Source of the DNA: Bacillota bacterium
Lineage (GTDB): Bacteria; Bacillota; DTU030; DUMP01
Direction of reading: 5' to 3'
Assembly: GCA_030154105.1 (NCBI GenBank)
Contig: JASKKP010000004.1
Location: 1-64,000, forward strand
DNA length: 64,000 nt
Below are positions 43,754-53,327 of this stretch, piece after piece. Under the pieces are notes generated by a model. The model searched no databases and was not told the origin of the DNA. It worked only from the letters and a program-made list of their open reading frames with translations. The number at the start of each line of letters is the position of its first letter. The stretch's first letter is position 1. The position numbers and the translations under genes are program-made.

Positions 43754-44404
43754 ATGCTGAAAAAAGTATTACGGTACATGGCGGAAAGGTTCAACTTTGG
43801 GCGGGAAAAGAAAGGCCTCGTCGCCGGCCTAGCCGCATTTCTGGTTTTAGGCGCGCCTGCTTTTGCCGCCGCTCAGGCCTACACCGTGCAACCAGGCGAC
43901 ACGCTGTGGTTCATCAGCCAGAGGTACGGTGTGACCGTGGAGGACCTGCGCCGGGCCAACAACATCTGGACGGATTTGATCTACCCGGGCGACGTGCTCA
44001 CCATCCCCGACCGGGCCCCGGCACTGGCCTCCCGCGGGACGCCGCGCCCATCAAGCCGCGAAGTACAGCTCCTGGCCCAGATGATCCAGGCCGAGGCGCA
44101 GGGCGAACCGTACGAAGGTAAAGTGGCCGTGGGAGCCGTCATTCTCAATCGCCTTCGCGATCCGCGTTTCCCAAATACCTTGGAAGGTGTCCTTTACGAA
44201 GCCGACGCCTTTGAGCCAATTATGAACGGGACTTTCTACCAGGCGCCGGACGAAGAAAGCATAAGGGCAGCCCTGGATGCCCTGTCCGGTGTAGACCCAA
44301 CGGGCGGCGCTCTCTACTTCTACAACCCGGCTACGGCCTGGTCGCCTTGGATATACACCCGGCCGGTAGTAACGCAGATCGGCCACCACGTTTTCGCCAA
44401 ATAA
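43754..44404 (+). CDS. LysM-domain cell wall hydrolase, SleB type, 216 aa
   Basis: Signal peptide (GLVAGLAAFLVLGAPAFAAA), LysM repeat (YTVQPGDTLWFISQRYGVTV), and a Hydrolase_2/SleB domain (LLAQMIQAEAQGEPYEGKVA, GGALYFYNPATAWSPW). It cleaves peptidoglycan, perhaps spore cortex or growing wall. AAAGGAG precedes the ATG. Controlled by the c-di-AMP riboswitch upstream. Confidence 0.93.
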   Translation: MLKKVLRYMAERFNFGREKKGLVAGLAAFLVLGAPAFAAAQAYTVQPGDTLWFISQRYGVTVEDLRRANNIWTDLIYPGDVLTIPDRAPALASRGTPRPSSREVQLLAQMIQAEAQGEPYEGKVAVGAVILNRLRDPRFPNTLEGVLYEADAFEPIMNGTFYQAPDEESIRAALDALSGVDPTGGALYFYNPATAWSPWIYTRPVVTQIGHHVFAK

Positions 44405-44415
44405 AATAAATCTCA

Positions 44416-44446
44416 GGACCCGCGTACGGCGGGTCCTTTTATTTTT
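44416..44446 (+). terminator. Terminator of the SleB-type gene
   Basis: GGACCCGC, loop, GCGGGTCC, TTTTATTTTT, 12 bases after the stop. Confidence 0.9.
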
Positions 44447-44486
44447 GAGCCTCTGACGTATTGTCCTTCTTCGCCGGCGCAAGGGC

Positions 44487-45515
44487 TTATCCTCTCGGCG
44501 CACCGCGGTGCACGCCACATGAACTTCGAACCACCAGCTCCGTTGGGAATATGACCGCTTCTGCCGAAGCTTGACGCTCACGCCGGCCCTCGACGAGATC
44601 AAGGAGAAGCTCCGCCGCCTTGTGGCCGATTTCCAAGGGGTGCTGGCGCACGGTGGTAAGAGGTACGGGAAGCATGCCGGCGAAATCAATGTCGTCAAAG
44701 CCGACTAGGGCAATTTGGTCGGGAATGCGCACACCCCGCTCCGCGAAATAGCGCATTACGCCCAGGGCCACCATATCGTTCGCCGCCAGGACAGCCTCGG
44801 GAAGCGGGGAAAGCTGAAGTAGGTCCTGCGCCCGCCGGTAACCGTCGGCATAACCGCCCCGCGTCTCCAGCACGTATTCTTCTCGCACAGGAAAACCGGC
44901 CGCCTTAAGTACGTCACAGTAGGCGCGGAGGCGTTCCGCCGCCGCATACCCTCCTCTGGTTCCTACAAGAAAAGCAATCCGCCGGTAGCCAAGCCGGATA
45001 AGATGTTCTACGGCCTGCCTGGCACCCCCATAATTGTCGCTTACAACGCCGGCTACGGGAAGATCCGGAAAGTAGCAGTCGATAAAAACAAGAGGAAAAC
45101 CATCTAAGCAGAGCTCCACAAAGTGTTGCTTCTCTTGCTGAAGCGGGATCACAAGCATGCCGTCTACCTGCTTTTCCCGCAGAAAACGGACGTACCTGAT
45201 TTCCTTTTGCTGGTCGTGGTCGGAGTCGCAGATAACCAGGCTGTAGTGGGCCTCAACCGCCACCTGCTCGATGCCCTTGGCCACCTGCACGTAAAACGGG
45301 TTGGCCATATCAGGCACTAAGAGGCCTATGCTTTGGCTGCGGCGGGTCACCAGCCCCCGCGCCAGGGCGTTGGACTGGTAGCGCAGCCGCTGGGCCAGTT
45401 CCACGATGCGCGCACGAGTTTCTTCGCTCACGCCCGGTTGCCCGTTTAGGGCGCGGGCTACGGTAGTATGGGATACGCCCGCCAGCCGGGCAATGTCCTT
45501 GATGGTGATGCTCAA
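44487..45515 (-). CDS. LacI-family transcriptional regulator, 342 aa
   Basis: N-terminal helix-turn-helix SITIKDIARLAGVSHTTVAR, hinge LRYQSNALARGL, then a periplasmic-binding-protein-like sensor domain. TTG 45515 is the only start near GGGAGG, but the spacing is short. It is divergent from the acoR2/aco2 operon, so it may control the TRAP or dehydrogenase genes; no sugar genes are nearby, which is unusual for LacI types. Confidence 0.9.
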   Translation of the reverse strand: MSITIKDIARLAGVSHTTVARALNGQPGVSEETRARIVELAQRLRYQSNALARGLVTRRSQSIGLLVPDMANPFYVQVAKGIEQVAVEAHYSLVICDSDHDQQKEIRYVRFLREKQVDGMLVIPLQQEKQHFVELCLDGFPLVFIDCYFPDLPVAGVVSDNYGGARQAVEHLIRLGYRRIAFLVGTRGGYAAAERLRAYCDVLKAAGFPVREEYVLETRGGYADGYRRAQDLLQLSPLPEAVLAANDMVALGVMRYFAERGVRIPDQIALVGFDDIDFAGMLPVPLTTVRQHPLEIGHKAAELLLDLVEGRRERQASAEAVIFPTELVVRSSCGVHRGAPRG

Positions 45516-45974
45516 GAAGCCTCCCCCCGTCTCTGAAGCCCCGCTGGCTCCTCCTACCCCAAAATAATGAGGTAGGAGTGTCTCGGAGCAATGCAGTGCA
45601 CGGTATAAACCGCGCCGCCTCTAGAAGCCGTCTGCCTGGAAGCAACGTCGCCGCCCGCCGGAGCCTTTAGAGGTGCGTTCTCAGTTTCGATATTTACCGG
45701 CATTTACCACATTAGGTAATATTCACCAGGTACAATTGATAGGCTTTTGAAGTTCAACACCCGCTTAGCTGCTATTGAATTTATTCTACATGTAGTCAGA
45801 AAATCATTCTCGGCCGCCGAACTTTTTGCTCCGGCTTCGTCTTACGAAGCGAGGCCAATTCTGGGAAAGCTGCTGCAGAGTCAGGCAGGATTCTTTCTAA
45901 AGCTGAACGAATCTAAAGAAATAAAACGAGAAACTGCTAATCTTGGCAAATCTTGGACATAGGGGGATGGGAAG
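45516..45974. other. Divergent control region between the LacI-type gene and acoR2
   Basis: Holds an inverted repeat CTCCTACC/GGTAGGAG (45551-45578) in the lacI-type leader and TTACC-N6-GGTAA (45704-45719) upstream of acoR2, either of which could be an operator. A 71-codon plus frame (45747-45962) lacks a ribosome binding site and is not called. Confidence 0.4.
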
Positions 45975-47945
45975 GTGACGCTTGTGGTGCAGTCTCCTGA
46001 TGGCAACCTGAAGGAAGCATGGGAGGCATTCATCGAGCGGGAAGAACTGCTCTCGGAAGTACCGCCCCTTGTAGCCCAGGCCTGGCAACGCTGCCGGCAA
46101 TTGGGCGTGGACCCGGAACGGGGTTTCTGCCATGAGGTCCTCCCGCCGCCGGAGTACGCCGCACGGCTTGCGGCCAATGCCGATCTGCTCGAGGTGGCGC
46201 GGCCCTTCCTCACCAGCCTATACGAGATTGTGCAGGGCTCAGGTTTTGCCGTGGTCCTGGTGGACAGGGAAGGCGTAGTGATCGAAGTGCGGGGTGATCC
46301 GGCCATCCTCAAGGCCTCGGCCAGCGCGCTTAACTTCGTGCCCGGAGCCGTGTGGCGCGAGGATACGGTGGGTAACACGGCGATCGGCACAGCACTTCGG
46401 GAGAAAATACCCGTCCAGGTAGCTGGATGTGAACACTACTGCCGCGCCCATCATCCTTTCGCTTGCTCGGCCGCTCCTATTTTGGGGCCAGACGGAAAAG
46501 TTTGGGGAGCTCTCAACGTCTCGGGCGTCCTCGAGGCCGTTCATCCCCATACCTTGGGCATGGTAGTGGCTGCGGCCCGCGCCATCGAAGGGCAACTGGC
46601 CATGCGCCAGGCGGCAGAAGAGCTCAAGCTGCAACACAAATACCAGGAAGCCATCGTCGAGTCCATGTCCGACGGCCTCCTCACCATCGACCGCACCGGC
46701 CACATCACGTATATGAACGCCACCGGAGGGCGCATCCTGGGGGTTGATCCGAAAAAGGTTATCGGGCAGTACATCGGAGACATCGTGGACTTCAGACCGG
46801 TGGTGCTTTCCGTGCTGGAGACGGGCCAGGGTTACGTAGACCGGGAGTTCATGGTGAAGACCGGAACGGGCTTCAAGCACTTTATTAAGACGGCTGTCCC
46901 CATTCGCGACGAAAACGGCGACCTCACCGGTGTTGTAGACACCTTCCGCGAGATTAAGCGCGTGCGCAAAATGGTCAATCAGATGGTCGGGGCTACGGCC
47001 AACTTCACCTTCGCCGACATCTTGGGCGAAAGCCGGGAAATGGCGGAATGCGTGCGGCTGGCCAAGATTGCCGCGCAAAGTTCCTCCCCGGTACTGCTGC
47101 AGGGTGAAAGCGGTACCGGCAAGGAGCTCTTCGCCCAGGCCATCCACAATGCCAGTAACCGGCGGGAAGGGCCGTTTGTAGCCTTGAACTGCGCCGCCCT
47201 GCCGCGGGAGCTAATTGAAAGCGAGCTTTTCGGTTACGAAGAGGGTGCGTTCACCGGGGCCTCGCGCGGCGGCCGGCCCGGGAAGTTCGAGCTGGCCTCT
47301 GGTGGAACCATCTTTCTCGATGAAATCGGCGACATGCCTCTCGATATGCAGGCCAAGCTCCTTCGCGTGCTTCAGGAACACCGGGTAGTGCGCCTGGGAG
47401 GCACCCACTACATTGACTGCGACGTGCGCGTAATCGCCGCCACCAATAAAGACTTGGCGTACGAGGTGGAGCAAGGCAATTTCCGCCGCGACCTTTATTA
47501 CCGCCTCAACGTTATCTTCATCCCCATACCCCCATTAAGGCAGCGGGGCGCCGACCTAGATCTTTTGGTGGAGCGCCTCACGGAGAAGATCAGCCGCAAG
47601 CTCGGCCACGAAGTGCACTCCTTCAGTCCGGGCGCCCTACAAATCCTGCGCTCGTACCCGTGGCCGGGGAATGTGCGCGAGCTGGAAAACATCATCGAAC
47701 GGGCGGTGAACATGGCGCGGGGGAAAGTGATCGGTGCCGCCGAAGTCTCGCGTCTCCTAAAACATCAGCAAGCGCCAAGCGATGTCTTCAGCGAGCCGCT
47801 TTCCATCGAAGAGCTGGAAAAACGAGCTATTGAGCAGGCCCTCAAGGCGGTAGGCGGTAACATATCCCTGGCCGCGCGCCTGCTTAAGATCAGCCGAAAC
47901 ACCCTCTATAACAAGCTCAAGAAGTACCAGATCCGGGCCAGTTAA
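45975..47945 (+). CDS. acoR: Second AcoR-type sigma-54-dependent activator, 656 aa
   Basis: GAF-type sensor (about 70-190), PAS (about 225-330), AAA+ domain with Walker A GESGTGKE and GAFTGA loop, Fis-type helix-turn-helix ([16 protein letters not shown]). Paralogue of the 12087-14072 protein with the same domain order. GTG 45975 follows GGGGGATGGGAAG. It directly precedes the second aco operon, whose promoter is sigma-54 type, so this is its probable activator. Confidence 0.92.
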   Translation: MTLVVQSPDGNLKEAWEAFIEREELLSEVPPLVAQAWQRCRQLGVDPERGFCHEVLPPPEYAARLAANADLLEVARPFLTSLYEIVQGSGFAVVLVDREGVVIEVRGDPAILKASASALNFVPGAVWREDTVGNTAIGTALREKIPVQVAGCEHYCRAHHPFACSAAPILGPDGKVWGALNVSGVLEAVHPHTLGMVVAAARAIEGQLAMRQAAEELKLQHKYQEAIVESMSDGLLTIDRTGHITYMNATGGRILGVDPKKVIGQYIGDIVDFRPVVLSVLETGQGYVDREFMVKTGTGFKHFIKTAVPIRDENGDLTGVVDTFREIKRVRKMVNQMVGATANFTFADILGESREMAECVRLAKIAAQSSSPVLLQGESGTGKELFAQAIHNASNRREGPFVALNCAALPRELIESELFGYEEGAFTGASRGGRPGKFELASGGTIFLDEIGDMPLDMQAKLLRVLQEHRVVRLGGTHYIDCDVRVIAATNKDLAYEVEQGNFRRDLYYRLNVIFIPIPPLRQRGADLDLLVERLTEKISRKLGHEVHSFSPGALQILRSYPWPGNVRELENIIERAVNMARGKVIGAAEVSRLLKHQQAPSDVFSEPLSIEELEKRAIEQALKAVGGNISLAARLLKISRNTLYNKLKKYQIRAS

Positions 47946-47961
47946 AGGCCGGCAGCCGCTT

Positions 47962-48067
47962 CTGCTCAAATTTTGCGCACTGTCCTGTTTTTGAGCAGGT
48001 CGATGAATTACCGCAGCGATCAGCTTTTCGTGTCCTCCACCCGCTGCGCTGCGCAAAATTTGAGCAG
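47962..48067. repeat. 18-bp perfect inverted repeat with 70-base spacer
   Basis: CTGCTCAAATTTTGCGCA (47962-47979) and its exact complement TGCGCAAAATTTGAGCAG (48050-48067). A third TTTGAGCAG core occurs at 47990-47998. Located 80-190 bases upstream of the sigma-54 promoter, so paired enhancer sites for AcoR2 are the best guess; a 106-base miniature element with terminal repeats is the alternative. Confidence 0.75.
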
Positions 48068-48099
48068 GGAGGAATTGCCCAGGGAAGCGCCCAAGAACT

Positions 48100-48126
48100 A
48101 AGGGGTAGAAGGCCCCTTGTTTTTTT
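48100..48126 (+). terminator. Terminator of acoR2
   Basis: AAGGGG, 7-base loop, CCCCTT, G, then TTTTTTT. Confidence 0.85.
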
Positions 48127-48149
48127 GCCGCTGGGACTTCGCCACCTCC

Positions 48150-48165
48150 TGGCACACCCTTTGCA
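48150..48165 (+). promoter_or_regulatory. Sigma-54 promoter of the second aco operon
   Basis: TGGCAC-ACCCT-TTGCA is a full match to the RpoN -24/-12 consensus, 99 bases before the E1 alpha start. Confidence 0.92.
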
Positions 48166-48264
48166 TGTTCTGGTTGGCAGCAGTGACTAACGGCCAGCCG
48201 CTTCCCTCATGCAAAGGAGTGCAGAAAGAAGGCCGTTTGCAGTTGTGAGGAGGTGCGATGAGTT

Positions 48265-49254
48265 TTGGAATTTTCCCAAGAACAGCTCGAGGCGTTTTAT
48301 CGGACCATGTATACCATTCGCTCGTTTGAAGAAAAGATCAACGACCTCTTCTTGGCCGGAGAAATCCCCGGGTTCGTTCACCTTTACATCGGCGAGGAAG
48401 CAGTGGCCACCGGGGTGATGGCCAACCTCAGGAAAACCGATTACATCACCAGCACTCACCGCGGCCACGGCCACACCATCGCCAAGGGTGCAGACCTCAA
48501 ACGAATGATGGCCGAGATTTTCGGTAAGCGTACGGGCTATTGCCGCGGCAAGGGCGGCTCCATGCACATCGCCGATTTTTCGATCGGCATGCTCGGGGCA
48601 AACGGCGTAGTCGGCGGTGGTTTTAACCTGGCGGTAGGAGCGGCGCTGGCGGCGAAGCTTATGGGTACTGATCAGGTAGCAGTTTGTTTCTTCGGCGACG
48701 GGGCTTCCAACCGCGGCACTTTTCACGAAGGGCTAAATATGGCCGCAGTTTGGAAGTTGCCCGTAGTCTTCGTCTGCGAAAACAACCAGTATGCTTCGAC
48801 CACACCTTACCGCACCACCACTTCTGTGGAAAACATCGCCGATCGGGCCATCGGTTACGGCATCCCGGGCGTGGTCGTCGACGGCAACGACGTCTTTGCA
48901 GTCTACGAGGCCGCCCAGGCGGCCGTAGAGCGCGCCCGTTCCGGCGGCGGCCCCACCCTTCTGGAAGCCAAAACCTACCGTATCAAAGGCCACTTTGTGG
49001 GTGACCCGGAGCTGTACCGGACGCGCCAGGAAGTTGAGGAGCATCTGGAAAACGACGACCCTCTGAAGAACTTCCGGCGGCAAGTTCTGGCCGCAAGCCG
49101 GCTCAGCGAAAGGGAGTTGGCCGAGATCGAAGCCCAAGTACGGGAGGAGATCGAAGAAGCGGTAGACTTTGCCAGAAAAAGCCCCTTCCCGGCCCCTGAA
49201 GAGTTGTTTGAGGATCTCTACGTAGAAAGCGGGGAAGCTGCATGCGGGAAATAA
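48265..49254 (+). CDS. acoA: Acetoin-dehydrogenase-like E1 alpha, second copy, 329 aa
   Basis: Same family as 10872-11825: RTMYTIRSFEEKINDLFLAG, THRGHGHTIAKG and the TPP motif GDGASNRG...ENNQYA. It starts at TTG 48265 with GGAGGT 10 bases upstream; a nearby ATG (48258) is in another frame. The C-terminus overlaps E1 beta by 13 bases. Acetoin or a related ketol is the likely substrate; the associated transporter and alcohol dehydrogenase hint at a substrate differing from the first system. Confidence 0.9.
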   Translation: MEFSQEQLEAFYRTMYTIRSFEEKINDLFLAGEIPGFVHLYIGEEAVATGVMANLRKTDYITSTHRGHGHTIAKGADLKRMMAEIFGKRTGYCRGKGGSMHIADFSIGMLGANGVVGGGFNLAVGAALAAKLMGTDQVAVCFFGDGASNRGTFHEGLNMAAVWKLPVVFVCENNQYASTTPYRTTTSVENIADRAIGYGIPGVVVDGNDVFAVYEAAQAAVERARSGGGPTLLEAKTYRIKGHFVGDPELYRTRQEVEEHLENDDPLKNFRRQVLAASRLSERELAEIEAQVREEIEEAVDFARKSPFPAPEELFEDLYVESGEAACGK

Positions 49255-50213
49255 CTTTCGCCGAAGCCACCATGGAGGCCATGGCCGAGGAGATGGAGCG
49301 CGACAGCCGGGTCTTCCTTATGGGGGAAGACATCGCGCGCCAGGGCGGCATTTTCGGCCAGTTTAAGGGACTTCCGCAAAAATTCGGCTTCGACCGGGTG
49401 CGCGACACCCCCATTTCCGAAACGGCCATCGTCGGTGCCGGCATAGGCGCCGCCCTGGCCGGGATGCGCCCGGTGGTGGACATGCACTTTGTGGACTTTA
49501 TCACCGTGGCCATGGATGAGGTTGTAAACCAGATGGCCAAGATCCGTTACATGTTCGGCGGCCAGTGCAAGGTCCCCATGGTTCTACGCGCCCCGGACGG
49601 CGCGGCTCGTTCCGCCGCCGCCCAGCACTCCCAGAGCCTGGAAGCCTGGTTCGTGCACGTTCCGGGGCTGAAGGTGGTCATCCCCTCCAACCCGGCCGAC
49701 GCCAAAGGGCTCTTGAAAGCCGCCATCCGGGACGACAATCCTGTGCTTTACTTTGAAAACAAGGACCTCTTCCGCATGAAGGGGCCGGTGCCGGACGGCG
49801 AGTTCCTCGTGCCCATCGGCAAAGCCAACGTGGTGCGGGAGGGTAGAGACGTCACCATCGTCTCCTACTCCATCACCCTACACAAAGCTCTCAAAGCCGC
49901 AGACAAGCTGGCCGAGGAGGGAATTGAAGCTGAGGTGATCGACCTCAGAACCATCGTGCCCCTCGACAAAGAAACAATTTTTGCTTCGGTGAAAAAGACG
50001 AAGCACCTGGTAATCGCCCACGAGGCCACGAAGAACGGCGGCGTAGGGTCGGAAGTGGCCGCGGTGGTGGCCGAAGAAATGATCGATTACCTGGACGGGC
50101 CTATTAAGCGCGTCGGGGCCAAGTTCGTGCCCATTCCGTTCAGCCCTGCCCTGGAGCCCCTGATGCTGCCGCAGATAGAAGACATCGTAGCTGCGGTGAA
50201 GGAAATCTGTTAG
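49242..50213 (+). CDS. acoB: Acetoin-dehydrogenase-like E1 beta, second copy, 323 aa
   Basis: [47 protein letters not shown] and [12 protein letters not shown] give the same family as the first acoB. Its start lies within the E1 alpha gene, so the subunits are translationally coupled. In this cluster E2 and E3 are separated from E1 by the TRAP and dehydrogenase genes, unlike the first. Confidence 0.9.
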   Translation: MREITFAEATMEAMAEEMERDSRVFLMGEDIARQGGIFGQFKGLPQKFGFDRVRDTPISETAIVGAGIGAALAGMRPVVDMHFVDFITVAMDEVVNQMAKIRYMFGGQCKVPMVLRAPDGAARSAAAQHSQSLEAWFVHVPGLKVVIPSNPADAKGLLKAAIRDDNPVLYFENKDLFRMKGPVPDGEFLVPIGKANVVREGRDVTIVSYSITLHKALKAADKLAEEGIEAEVIDLRTIVPLDKETIFASVKKTKHLVIAHEATKNGGVGSEVAAVVAEEMIDYLDGPIKRVGAKFVPIPFSPALEPLMLPQIEDIVAAVKEIC

Positions 50214-50330
50214 TGCCTGCCGGTCCTAGCCCGCTCGCGAAAGGGGGTATGCATAGCCGGAAGCTTAACTTGAGGTGCAAGTCAGGGGGTCATGGGTTTC
50301 GCCGAGGATAGCGGAGAAAAAGGAGGTGAA

Positions 50331-50349
50331 GCACCCGAGTGCCGGGTGC
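50331..50349 (+). promoter_or_regulatory. Hairpin between the Shine-Dalgarno and start codon of dctP
   Basis: GCACCCG, AGTGC, CGGGTGC folds into a 7-bp stem located between AGGAGGT (50321) and ATG 50355. Unfolded, the spacing is far too long (27 bases); folded, about 8 bases remain on either side. Its CCCGAGTGCC core is shared with the repeats at 26475 and 42771. Confidence 0.55.
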
Positions 50350-50354
50350 GCAGA

Positions 50355-51422
50355 ATGGAAAAATCGATTCGCCGTGTTCTGGCCGTAGCCGCCATTTTGG
50401 CTCTCCTCGTCCTCACTGCCGGCTGCAGTGGCGGGGGGAGTAAACCGGCAGGCGAAAAACCAGCCGGAAGCGGTGGTACCCCGCAGCTTAAGAGCGAGTA
50501 CAAGCTCACCATGAACGTGGCTCCTGAAACAAAATGGGGTCAGGGCGGTATGAAGTTCGCCGAGCTCGCCAAGGAGTACACAGGCGGTAAGGTAAACATC
50601 AAGGTTTACCCCAACGCCATGCTTACCGGCGGCGATCAGATGCGCCAGGTAGAAATGGTACAGAGCGGGGCCATCGACTTCATGCTCAACTCCACCATCA
50701 ACATAGCCCCCACCATTCCTGAGTTTGACGTCTTCGGTCTGCCTTTCCTTTTCCCGAGTTATGAGGCTGTTGATGCCGCCATCGAGGCCGACGCCGCTGA
50801 CCCGCTCTTTAAGGCCCTAGAGAAGTACAACATGGTAGGCCTAGCCTGGGGCGAGAATGGTTTTCGCGAGGTGACGAACAACAAGCGTCCCATCAAGACG
50901 CCGGATGACTTTAAGGGCCTGAAGATGCGCGTAGTCACTCCCATGTACATCGACATTATGCGCGCTCTGGGAGCTAACGCCATCTCCATGAACTGGGGCG
51001 AAGTTTTCACCGCGTTGCAACAGGGAACCATCGACGGCCAAGAGAACCCAATTGTAGGCATCATCATCCCCACCAAGATCTACGAGGTGCAAAAATATCT
51101 TACCAACTGGCACTATTCGTACGACGCTCTCGCGCTGGCCGTCAACAAGGACGTCTGGAACAGCTTCCCGCCGGACATCCAGGAACAGCTAAAGAAGGCC
51201 GCCGTGGACGCCATGGCCTACCAGAAGAAAATCAGCCGTGAGGGACTCGCCGAGGGCATTGAGTTCTTGAAGCAAAAGGGTATGACTATAACCGATCTGA
51301 CACCCGAAGAGGTTGCAGCCTTTAAGGAAAAGGTCAAGTCCGTGTATGACAAGTACGCCCAGAAGGTCGGCCTCGACATCGTTAAGGGCTTCGAAGACGC
51401 CGTAGCCAAAGCGGCGAAGTAA
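50355..51422 (+). CDS. dctP: TRAP transporter substrate-binding lipoprotein DctP, 355 aa
   Basis: Lipoprotein signal LALLVLTAGC (Cys24), then a DctP domain (LTMNVAPETKWGQGGMKFAE, VYPNAMLTGGDQMRQVEMVQ, GLPFLFPSYEAVD, and the carboxylate-binding region LKMRVVTPMYIDIMRALGAN). ATG 50355 is chosen since the lipoprotein signal begins there. It captures a small, probably carboxylate-bearing solute. First of the three TRAP genes. Confidence 0.93.
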   Translation: MEKSIRRVLAVAAILALLVLTAGCSGGGSKPAGEKPAGSGGTPQLKSEYKLTMNVAPETKWGQGGMKFAELAKEYTGGKVNIKVYPNAMLTGGDQMRQVEMVQSGAIDFMLNSTINIAPTIPEFDVFGLPFLFPSYEAVDAAIEADAADPLFKALEKYNMVGLAWGENGFREVTNNKRPIKTPDDFKGLKMRVVTPMYIDIMRALGANAISMNWGEVFTALQQGTIDGQENPIVGIIIPTKIYEVQKYLTNWHYSYDALALAVNKDVWNSFPPDIQEQLKKAAVDAMAYQKKISREGLAEGIEFLKQKGMTITDLTPEEVAAFKEKVKSVYDKYAQKVGLDIVKGFEDAVAKAAK

Positions 51423-51436
51423 CCCTAAGCCGTCTC

Positions 51437-51470
51437 GGGGGTGCTCCCGGCTGGGCACCCCCCTTTCCTC
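51437..51470 (+). terminator. Intercistronic hairpin between dctP and dctQ
   Basis: GGGGGTGC/GCACCCCC with a 10-base loop then CTTTCC. Likely a partial terminator or stabiliser that keeps the binding protein in excess of the membrane subunits. Confidence 0.6.
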
Positions 51471-51501
51471 CGCAAGCTAGGTTGTGAAAGGGTGGAAACT
51501 C

Positions 51502-51987
51502 GTGTGGAATATCCTGGATAAGGTGGAAGAGTACCTTTGCGCCATACTCCTCTTTTTTATTAGTGTTCTTACCTTTCTCAATGTAATCGTGCGTTATCTC
51601 AGCAACGGCTCTCTGGCCTTTACCGAGGAGCTGGTGGTTAATCTATTCGTCTGGATCACAGTTCTCGGCGGAGCCATTGCCTTCCGCAAACGGGCACATC
51701 TGGGGGTAACTTTCCTTACCTATCTGCTTCCTGCGCGCTGGCAAAAGGCTGTGGCCGTGCTCTCCGGCGTTGCCGGCGTTGTGCTCTTCGTGCTCCTTTT
51801 CGTTCAGGGAGTAGGCATGGTAGTCCAAGAGTACCAAAACCAAATGACCACTTATTCTATGGCCCTCCCCATGTGGATCTTCGGTCTGGCCGTCCCCTTT
51901 GGGGCGCTTATTATGCTTTTACGGGTGATTCAGGCAGCCTGGGAAGAGGTACGAGAACTCGGAACCCGTGAAAAAAGCAATGGCTGA
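51502..51987 (+). CDS. dctQ: TRAP transporter small membrane subunit DctQ, 161 aa
   Basis: Four membrane helices; WNILDKVEEYLCAILLFFIS, ELVVNLFVWITVLGGAIAFR and FRKRAHLGVTFLTYLLPARW are DctQ-like. GTG 51502 is chosen with GGGTGG at 6 bases; GTG 51484 is possible but poorly preceded. It bridges DctP and DctM. Confidence 0.88.
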   Translation: MWNILDKVEEYLCAILLFFISVLTFLNVIVRYLSNGSLAFTEELVVNLFVWITVLGGAIAFRKRAHLGVTFLTYLLPARWQKAVAVLSGVAGVVLFVLLFVQGVGMVVQEYQNQMTTYSMALPMWIFGLAVPFGALIMLLRVIQAAWEEVRELGTREKSNG

Positions 51988-52005
51988 GCGTGCGGAGGTG
52001 TTAGT

Positions 52006-53298
52006 GTGTCCCTCGCAATCGATCCAGGAGTGCTCCTTCTTGGGCTCTTTTTCGTGCTGGTCTTTTTGCGCGTCCCTATCGCGGTGTCGTTAGGCCTGGC
52101 CGGCATGACCGTGATCTCGCTCACTGGGCTCGGCACACAGATGTTCGCCCCGGTCTTTTTTGCCAACATCTCCAAGTTCTCGCTGCTCGCCATCCCTTTC
52201 TTCATTTTGGCCGGTGTACTCATGGGGAAGGTGGGCATTTCGGATAAAATCATCCGACTTATCTCCCTCCTCGTGGGACCGGTTCGCGGCGGCCTCGCCA
52301 TCGTTACGGTGATCGCCGCCCTCTTCTGGGGCGCCGTCTCCGGCTCCGGCCCGGCCACGGTAGCCGCCCTCGGAACTATCCTAATTCCCGGCATGGTCAA
52401 GGCCGGCTACGACAGGGGGTTCGCTGCGGCCCTGATGTCAGCGGCCAGCGGCCTCGCCATCATTATTCCGCCCAGCATTGCTTTCGTCGTTTACGGGGTG
52501 ATCACGGGGGCATCCATAGGCCAACTCTTTATTGCCGGCATCCTTCCGGGCATCTTAGTAGGCATCTTCCTTATCATCGTCGCCTTCTTGATCTCGGTGG
52601 TGCGCGGCTACGGCGGCGACCGCTTCGGGAAACTCGCCGAATTGTGGCAGGCATTTAAAGAGGCCTTTTGGGGACTACTTGCCCCGGTTATTATCTTGGG
52701 CGGCATATACGGTGGTGTCTTCACCCCTACCGAAGCGGCAGCCGTGGCCATCTTCTACGGTCTTTTCGTGGGAATTTTCATCTACCGTACAGTCACCTGG
52801 CAGAGCCTCTACGACCTCTTGGTGGAATCCAGCGTATCCTCGGCGGTAGTGATGCTGGTGGTGGCCTTTGCCGGGATCTTCGCCTGGGCCATGACCACCC
52901 TGGGGGTGGTAGAGAAGATCTCCCAGTTTGCCATCAGCCTCACCTCCAACCAGTTCGTGCTGCTTCTTATCCTCAACGTGATTCTCTTCCTCGCCGGCAT
53001 GCTCCTCGATGCCATCTCCATTTATTACCTGCTCCTCCCTCTCCTTATGCCGGTGATGGCCCACTTCGGTTGGGACCCAGTCTGGTTCGGCGTGATGATG
53101 ACGGTAAACCTGGCCATCGGCCAGATTACACCGCCGGTGGCGGTGAACCTCTACGTCGGTGCCAATATCGCCCGCATCTCGATAGACGAAATCTCCCGGG
53201 CCGTGATTCCGTTCGTTGTCGCCGCTTTCCTGGCTCTTGTGGTCATCACCTACGTACCGAGCATTTCCCTCTGGCTCCCGAGCCTCATGGCGAAGTAA
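52006..53298 (+). CDS. dctM: TRAP transporter large permease DctM, 430 aa
   Basis: About twelve hydrophobic segments of the DctM sodium-coupled transporter family (LGLAGMTVISLTGLGTQMFA, AAASGLAIIIPPSIAFVVYG-like, PVAVNLYVGANIARISIDEI). GTG 52006 follows GGAGGTGTTAGT. Located 18 bases after dctQ. Substrate unknown. Confidence 0.93.
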   Translation: MSLAIDPGVLLLGLFFVLVFLRVPIAVSLGLAGMTVISLTGLGTQMFAPVFFANISKFSLLAIPFFILAGVLMGKVGISDKIIRLISLLVGPVRGGLAIVTVIAALFWGAVSGSGPATVAALGTILIPGMVKAGYDRGFAAALMSAASGLAIIIPPSIAFVVYGVITGASIGQLFIAGILPGILVGIFLIIVAFLISVVRGYGGDRFGKLAELWQAFKEAFWGLLAPVIILGGIYGGVFTPTEAAAVAIFYGLFVGIFIYRTVTWQSLYDLLVESSVSSAVVMLVVAFAGIFAWAMTTLGVVEKISQFAISLTSNQFVLLLILNVILFLAGMLLDAISIYYLLLPLLMPVMAHFGWDPVWFGVMMTVNLAIGQITPPVAVNLYVGANIARISIDEISRAVIPFVVAAFLALVVITYVPSISLWLPSLMAK

Positions 53299-53327
53299 CC
53301 TTAAAGTAGCCCGAAAGGAGACGCCCT

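Noticed and set aside
45747-45962. A 71-codon plus frame upstream of acoR2
   Set aside because: It would start at TTG without a Shine-Dalgarno sequence and shows no family resemblance.
48258-48291. ATG 48258 as the start of the second E1 alpha
   Set aside because: It is in a different frame from the conserved E1 alpha sequence, which begins at TTG 48265.
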